This document shows, one piece after another, positions 59,764 through 64,000 of a stretch of 64,000 nt of DNA. The notes below the pieces were generated by a model that saw nothing but the letters and a program-made list of their open reading frames with translations, was not told the DNA's origin and ran no database searches. Position 1 is the stretch's first letter. Every line of letters begins with the position of its first letter. Source of the stretch: Bacteroidales bacterium UBA1680 (GTDB taxonomy: Bacteria; Bacteroidota; Bacteroidia; Bacteroidales; UBA932); contig DCKG01000005.1 in NCBI GenBank assembly GCA_002320605.1, positions 1 to 64,000 of the forward strand, given 5' to 3'. The position numbers were made by a program, and so were the translations under genes.

Positions 59764-61281
59764 ATGAGAAAGCAGTTCACGAGAATCTCAGTTCTGGCAG
59801 CATTGGCCATGATTCCTCTGGGATTGAACGCACAACAGGTCCTCTCTCTGGAAGAGTGCAGAAACATGGCCATCAAGAACAACAAGGACCTGATTCAGGC
59901 AGACACGAAAATCAAGATGGCCGGGTACGACCGCAAAATCGCCCTGGCGAATTATTTCCCAAATATATCGGCAACGGGAGCCTACGTCTATAGCCCGAAC
60001 GATTTCGGACTCATCAGCGACGGAGCTACGGCAAAGCTGAACAACCTAGGCACGACGATACATGGACAGACGCAGTCTTTCGCACAAGCTTTAATGACCG
60101 CCATAACTTCCAATCCTCAGGCTGCCGCTGAGTACATGCAGAGTCCGATGTGGCAGACCGTGGTGGGGGCGATGTCGAAGACAGACCTGTCGGAGACGCT
60201 AAATGCGCTCGGCAAGGAGATAGCAGACTCCTTCCATCCAGACATCGAAAACATATTCCTTGGAACCGTGACGGCGCAACAGCCGGTCTTCATGGGAGGG
60301 AAAATCGTCGCCGCCAACAAGATTGCCAAATTGGCAGAACAGCTGGCAGAAACGCAGTACGACCAGAAATATCAGGAAGTCGTCGTCGAAGTTGACCAGG
60401 CATATTGGCAGATAGTGTCCGTCGCCAACAAGCTGAAACTGTCAGAGGCTTACGCCGACCTGCTTCACAAAATGGAGAAAGATGTGGACATCTCCGTCAA
60501 AGAAGGGGTCGCGACAGAATCTGACGCTCTTCAGATAAAGGTTAAGGCAAATGAAGCGGACATGCTCAAGACCAAGGCCGGCAACGGACTGGTGCTTTCA
60601 AAGATGCTGCTTTGCAAGCTCATAGGCATGGACCTGAATTCAGACATAACCCTCTCTGACGAAAAGCTTGATGAGGTACCTGTGCCGCAGATGACCACCC
60701 AGAAGGATATGGAACAAATATATGCCGACAGGCCAGAGACAAGGAGCCTGGACCTGGCATCGCAGATATATGACAAGAAAGTAGCGGTGGCCAGGGCCGA
60801 CATGATGCCACAGGTGGCATTGATGGCAGGATATTCAGTGACGAACCCTAACCTCAAGCATGGCTTCAAGAAAGACTGGGGCGGGATGTTCAATGCCGGC
60901 GTGGTAGTGAATATTCCTATATTCCATGCGTTCGAAGCAACCAACAAGACAAGGAAAGCCAAGGCAGAGGCGACTCTTTACAGGACGCAGCTGGAAGATG
61001 CGAAGAATCTCATAAATCTTCAGGTGACCCAGCTCAGGAAGCAGCAGGACGAGGCACTTGAGAAATACATCATGGCCAAGAGCAATCTTGAAAGCGCCGA
61101 GGAAAACCTCAGAACCGCGACGATAGGCTTCGAAACCGGAGTGATCACGACAAACACTGCCCTGTCTGCCCAGACAGCATGGCTCCAAGCCCACTCTGAA
61201 TATATCGACTCGGGAATCGAGCTCCAGATGCTGGCCGCCAACATAGCCAAGGCCGAAGCCGCTTATCATTCCGAAAAGTAA
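59764..61281 (+). CDS. TolC-like outer-membrane efflux channel
   Basis: 505 residues. Signal peptide MRKQFTRISVLAALAMIPLGLNAQ. Two OEP repeats of long helices: SLEECRNMAIKNNKDLIQA at the start of the first, and the second beginning near MEQIYADRPETRSLDLASQIYDKK. GYSVTNPNL and VVNIPIFHAFEATNKTRKAKAEA are typical TolC strand and helix segments. I place the start at 59764, since the 20 residues before it in the open frame (from 59704) are not a signal peptide. It lies between the two adaptor/permease cassettes and may serve both. Confidence 0.93.
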   Translation: MRKQFTRISVLAALAMIPLGLNAQQVLSLEECRNMAIKNNKDLIQADTKIKMAGYDRKIALANYFPNISATGAYVYSPNDFGLISDGATAKLNNLGTTIHGQTQSFAQALMTAITSNPQAAAEYMQSPMWQTVVGAMSKTDLSETLNALGKEIADSFHPDIENIFLGTVTAQQPVFMGGKIVAANKIAKLAEQLAETQYDQKYQEVVVEVDQAYWQIVSVANKLKLSEAYADLLHKMEKDVDISVKEGVATESDALQIKVKANEADMLKTKAGNGLVLSKMLLCKLIGMDLNSDITLSDEKLDEVPVPQMTTQKDMEQIYADRPETRSLDLASQIYDKKVAVARADMMPQVALMAGYSVTNPNLKHGFKKDWGGMFNAGVVVNIPIFHAFEATNKTRKAKAEATLYRTQLEDAKNLINLQVTQLRKQQDEALEKYIMAKSNLESAEENLRTATIGFETGVITTNTALSAQTAWLQAHSEYIDSGIELQMLAANIAKAEAAYHSEK

Positions 61282-61305
61282 AAAAATTAAAAAGAGAAAT
61301 ACATT

Positions 61306-62295
61306 ATGGAAACGAAAAAGAAAAGCTACAGCTTGGTAATAGGAATAGTAGCGCTGATTGTCATCATTCTCCTTATTGCGATAATCGGCTATTTTGTCTC
61401 AAAGCCGAAGCCGCTTGTAATCCAAGGAGAGGCTGAGGCTACCGAATACAGAGTGTCCGGCAAAGTGACAGGCAGGATAGACGATATTTACGTGAGGGAG
61501 GGGCAGAACGTCCAGAAAGGAGACACCATCGCCCATATCGACTCTCCTGAAGTCAGGGCGAAATTGGCGCAGGCCGATGCAGCGAAAGCCGCAGCTTCTG
61601 CGCAGAGCCTGAAAGCCAGGAACGGCGCTCGCACCGAGCAGATTCAAGGCGCCTACCAGCTTTACCAGCAAGCACTCGTCCAGGAAGATGTCATGAAGAA
61701 GTCTTTCGAAAGGGTTCAGAAGCTTTACGACCAGAAAGTTATCTCGGCTCAGAAATACGATGAGACAAAGGCTCAGTACGATGCTTCTGTCGCCCAGACT
61801 AAGGCTGCCAAGAGCCAGTACGACATGGCCGTGAACGGAGCCAGGAGAGAAGACAAGGAAGCGGCTCAGGCTCTGGTAGACCAGGCTAACGGCGCAGTGA
61901 TGGAGGTTGAGTCATATCTGGGAGAACTTTATCTGGTTTCCCCTGCTTCCGGAATCGTGTCGCAGGTCTATCCTCACAATGGCGAGCTGGTGGGAGCCGG
62001 TTCTCCGGTGGCGAGCGTGCTGGATCTGAGCGACATTTGGTTCACGTTCAACGTACGTGAGGATTACCTGCACGGACTGAAACAGGGAGATAAGGTCAGA
62101 ATCTTGATTCCGGCCCTCGACGACAAGGAAATTTCCGCGACAGTGAACTACATAAGCGTCAGGGAGTCTTACGCCACATGGAAGGCCACCAAAGAAACCG
62201 GCATGTACGATGCCAAGACTTTCGAGGTCAGGGCCATTCCTGACGAGGCCATCGACGGCATACGTCCAGGCATGACCGGAATCATGAGACAATAA
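61306..62295 (+). CDS. HlyD-type periplasmic adaptor, efflux cassette 2
   Basis: 329 residues with the same plan as the adaptor at 56.1 kb: membrane segment (about 7-29), lipoyl half (EATEYRVSGKVTGRIDDIYV), coiled coil with SAQKYDETKAQYDASVAQTKAAKSQYDMAVNGA (in outline), LVSPASGIVSQVYPHNGELVG and the end IDGIRPGMTGIMRQ. More than half of the residues match the first adaptor by eye, so the pair arose by duplication, though the copies have clearly diverged. It starts 24 bases after tolC. Confidence 0.93.
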   Translation: METKKKSYSLVIGIVALIVIILLIAIIGYFVSKPKPLVIQGEAEATEYRVSGKVTGRIDDIYVREGQNVQKGDTIAHIDSPEVRAKLAQADAAKAAASAQSLKARNGARTEQIQGAYQLYQQALVQEDVMKKSFERVQKLYDQKVISAQKYDETKAQYDASVAQTKAAKSQYDMAVNGARREDKEAAQALVDQANGAVMEVESYLGELYLVSPASGIVSQVYPHNGELVGAGSPVASVLDLSDIWFTFNVREDYLHGLKQGDKVRILIPALDDKEISATVNYISVRESYATWKATKETGMYDAKTFEVRAIPDEAIDGIRPGMTGIMRQ

Positions 62296-62312
62296 TCCTT
62301 AGGAATATATTG

Positions 62313-63482
62313 ATGAGCATCTGGCAGAATATTATTAAGGTCGCCCGGCGCGAGCTCAGGATAATCAGGAACCGTCCTCTTTATCTGCTGGGCTCGGTGG
62401 GGGTCATCACGTTTTGTGCGCTATTCTATCTCACGCTGATGAAAGAGGGCCTGCCGCATGACATCCCGATCGGCGTCGTGGATCAAGACGAATCCACGAC
62501 ATCGAGGAATTTCTATCAGCAGCTCGATGCCACGCAACTGGGCCAGGTAGTGCATTACGACACCTACGAGTCTGCGAGGGTGGATCTGATGAGCGGGAAG
62601 ATACTTGCGATGTGTGTGCTTCCGAAAGGCATGAACGATGACATCCAGGCGTTCAGGCAGCCGAAGATAACGATGTACACGAACGGCCTGTACCTGGTCG
62701 GAGGTGCGCTTGCGTGGAAGCAGCTGCTTTACATGGTGAACCTGACGAACGGGGCCGTGCAGAGGGAGGCGCTGAGGATGCGTGGCTACGATGAGCGGCA
62801 GATAATGGGCCTCATACAGCCTGTGAACGTGGATTTCCACCAGATAGGCAACACGACGACGAACTACGGCTACTACCTCTCAAACATAATGCTTCCGGGA
62901 GTGGTCGAGATGATCGTCATAATAGTCCTGATATATTCGCTAGGCACGGAGCTGAAATACGGTACTTCAAGGCATCTGCTCAGGACAGCCGGGGATTCCA
63001 TCACCTCCGCCCTTCTGGGCAAGCTCTTGGTGTGGACGTCGATCTTCTCCGCGATAGGATTCATCCTCATAGTGCTGCTGTACCATTGGCTGCACTTCCC
63101 TATCGCAGGCTCGATATGGAACATGTTCCTGGACATGTTCCTCATGATTCTGGCGAGCGAAAGCATTGGCATATTCATAGTGGAAATGCTGCCCGTGCCG
63201 CGGCTCGCTCTCAGCATCGGCGCCCTCTACAGCACGCTGGGCTTCTCGCTGGCAGGCTTCACCCTGCCTATCGAGGCCATGCCTCCTTACATTCAGGGAC
63301 TTGCTTCGGCTTTCCCTTTAAGGCATTACTTCAACTTCTTCGTGCAAGAGGTGTTCTTCGGAGCCGGATTCGAAGGTTGGTGGAAAGAAGTGGCATACCT
63401 TCTCATATTCCTGTTCCTGCCTGCGATAGGCCTCAACAGGCTGAAGAGAGCATACATCTATCAAAACTTTCCAAAGGACTAA
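62313..63482 (+). CDS. ABC-2 type permease A, cassette 2
   Basis: 389 residues. Paralogue of the 57.1-kb permease: RPLYLLGSVGVITFCALFYLTLMKEGLP, IGVVDQDESTTSRNFYQQLDATQLG, ELKYGTSRHLLRTAG, GFTLPIEAMPPYIQGLASAFPLRHYF (given in outline). The ATG one codon upstream (62310) may be used instead. It begins 17 bases after the adaptor. An ATP-binding subunit is again absent. Confidence 0.9.
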   Translation: MSIWQNIIKVARRELRIIRNRPLYLLGSVGVITFCALFYLTLMKEGLPHDIPIGVVDQDESTTSRNFYQQLDATQLGQVVHYDTYESARVDLMSGKILAMCVLPKGMNDDIQAFRQPKITMYTNGLYLVGGALAWKQLLYMVNLTNGAVQREALRMRGYDERQIMGLIQPVNVDFHQIGNTTTNYGYYLSNIMLPGVVEMIVIIVLIYSLGTELKYGTSRHLLRTAGDSITSALLGKLLVWTSIFSAIGFILIVLLYHWLHFPIAGSIWNMFLDMFLMILASESIGIFIVEMLPVPRLALSIGALYSTLGFSLAGFTLPIEAMPPYIQGLASAFPLRHYFNFFVQEVFFGAGFEGWWKEVAYLLIFLFLPAIGLNRLKRAYIYQNFPKD

Positions 63483-63488
63483 AGGGCT

Positions 63489-64000
63489 ATGGGAAAATTC
63501 AAGTCATATTTAAAAATTTGGTGCGCGGATTTCTGGCATATTCTTAACCACGAGCTGCGTCAGGTGCTCCATGACGGAGGGGTGATGCTTATCTTCGTGG
63601 TGGCGGGACTGCTATACCCTCTGCTTTACAACCTTGTGTACTTGAACGGCATAGTGCATGAGACACCCATCGCCGTCGTGGACAATGCATACTGCAGCGA
63701 CACCCATAGGATCATACGTGAGCTGGACGCAACGAAAGAAGTGAGCGTGGCTTTTAAATGCATGAATATGGAGGAGGCGAAGAGGCTGATGCAGGAAAGG
63801 AAAGTGAAGGGAATAATCATGTTCCCGTCCGACTTCGGAAAAAAGCTTGCGCACATGGAAACGGCAACTTTCTCTGCTTACGCCGACATGAGCAGCTTCC
63901 TGTACTATAAAAACGTCATGTCTGCCGCGAATTTCGTGATGCTTCACGAGGTGGGGGAAATCCAGATGGTCCGCTACTCGTCAATGGGAATGACAGACCA
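63489..64000 (+). CDS. ABC-2 type permease B, cassette 2 (cut by window end)
   Basis: Open from the ATG at 63489 to the last base, about 170 residues. It reads MGKFKSYLKIWCADFWHILN, then GGVMLIFVVAGLLYPLLYNL (membrane segment) and IAVVDNAYCSDTHRIIRELD, followed by KCMNMEEAKRLMQERKVKG. It is a clear paralogue of the permease at 58.3 kb, which shares VMIIFVVAGLIYPLLYN and CMNMEEAKGLLQKRIVKG. The C-terminal membrane segments lie beyond the window. It starts 6 bases after permease A. Confidence 0.9.
   Translation, partial: MGKFKSYLKIWCADFWHILNHELRQVLHDGGVMLIFVVAGLLYPLLYNLVYLNGIVHETPIAVVDNAYCSDTHRIIRELDATKEVSVAFKCMNMEEAKRLMQERKVKGIIMFPSDFGKKLAHMETATFSAYADMSSFLYYKNVMSAANFVMLHEVGEIQMVRYSSMGMTD

Noticed and set aside
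56120..64000. Efflux cassettes as an assembly duplication
   Set aside because: The paralogous proteins differ at a large share of positions and the DNA is diverged throughout, so the duplication is old and real.
1..64000. CRISPR arrays, rRNA genes, transposases and integrases
   Set aside because: None seen on either strand; the only tandem repeats are the two-copy units at 36.0 and 54.8 kb.

Overview
The window is chromosomal DNA of a member of the Bacteroidota, most probably an uncultured gut or rumen Bacteroidales. The evidence is two SusC/SusD outer-membrane pairs, many lipoproteins with the Bacteroidota-style signal, a FISUMP-domain protein, DUF4290, a lysine-type ACT-less SerA, and promoters of the Bacteroidota form TTTG-N19/20-TAnnTTTG. 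Genus and species cannot be named from this sequence alone. No rRNA, CRISPR array, integrase or transposase was seen.

Layout. 0.3-6.3 kb: a SusC/SusD operon with two extra surface lipoproteins, in the same order of families as the Bacteroides BT2261-2264 uptake complex. 6.4-9.1 kb: ApbE flavin transferase, a FISUMP lipoprotein and a LolA-like carrier. 9.2-18.3 kb: a minus-strand run addB-addA-DUF4290-ftsK-lolA. 18.5-20.9 kb: rubrerythrin, an Hsp15-like S4 protein and a ManA homologue that has lost its metal ligands. 21.0-23.3 kb: a minus-strand group of unknown function holding a CPBP membrane protease, two tiny related reading frames, a glycine-zipper lipoprotein and a small membrane protein. 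23.3-35.9 kb: housekeeping genes (menA, initiator tRNA, hisS, sppA, a TsaC/Sua5 protein, yigZ, pyrB, serC-serA-DUF1015, an acid phosphatase) and one ATPase. 36.2-45.4 kb: a DUF4143 ATPase, two tandem deoxynucleoside kinases, a metallo-hydrolase, dtd, uvrA, and a ROK kinase with its MFS sugar transporter.

45.6-54.8 kb: a self-contained polysaccharide-utilisation island (ECF sigma factor, FecR anti-sigma factor, STN-type SusC, SusD and a WbsX/GH99-like enzyme). Its base use differs from most of its surroundings. Its right edge carries a dispersed-repeat-like palindrome, a tandem repeat and a candidate small RNA with its own promoter and terminator. 55.0-64 kb: an AraC-type regulator diverging from two successive HlyD plus double ABC-2-permease cassettes that share one TolC-like channel. 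No ABC ATPase is visible and the last permease runs off the window.

The most unusual items are the micro-ORF/glycine-zipper/CPBP group, the candidate small RNA at 54.84-54.93 kb, the metal-ligand-less ManA, the initiator tRNA with C in place of the near-universal U33, and an inverted repeat TTTTCGCA...TGCGAAAA shared by two unrelated promoters.
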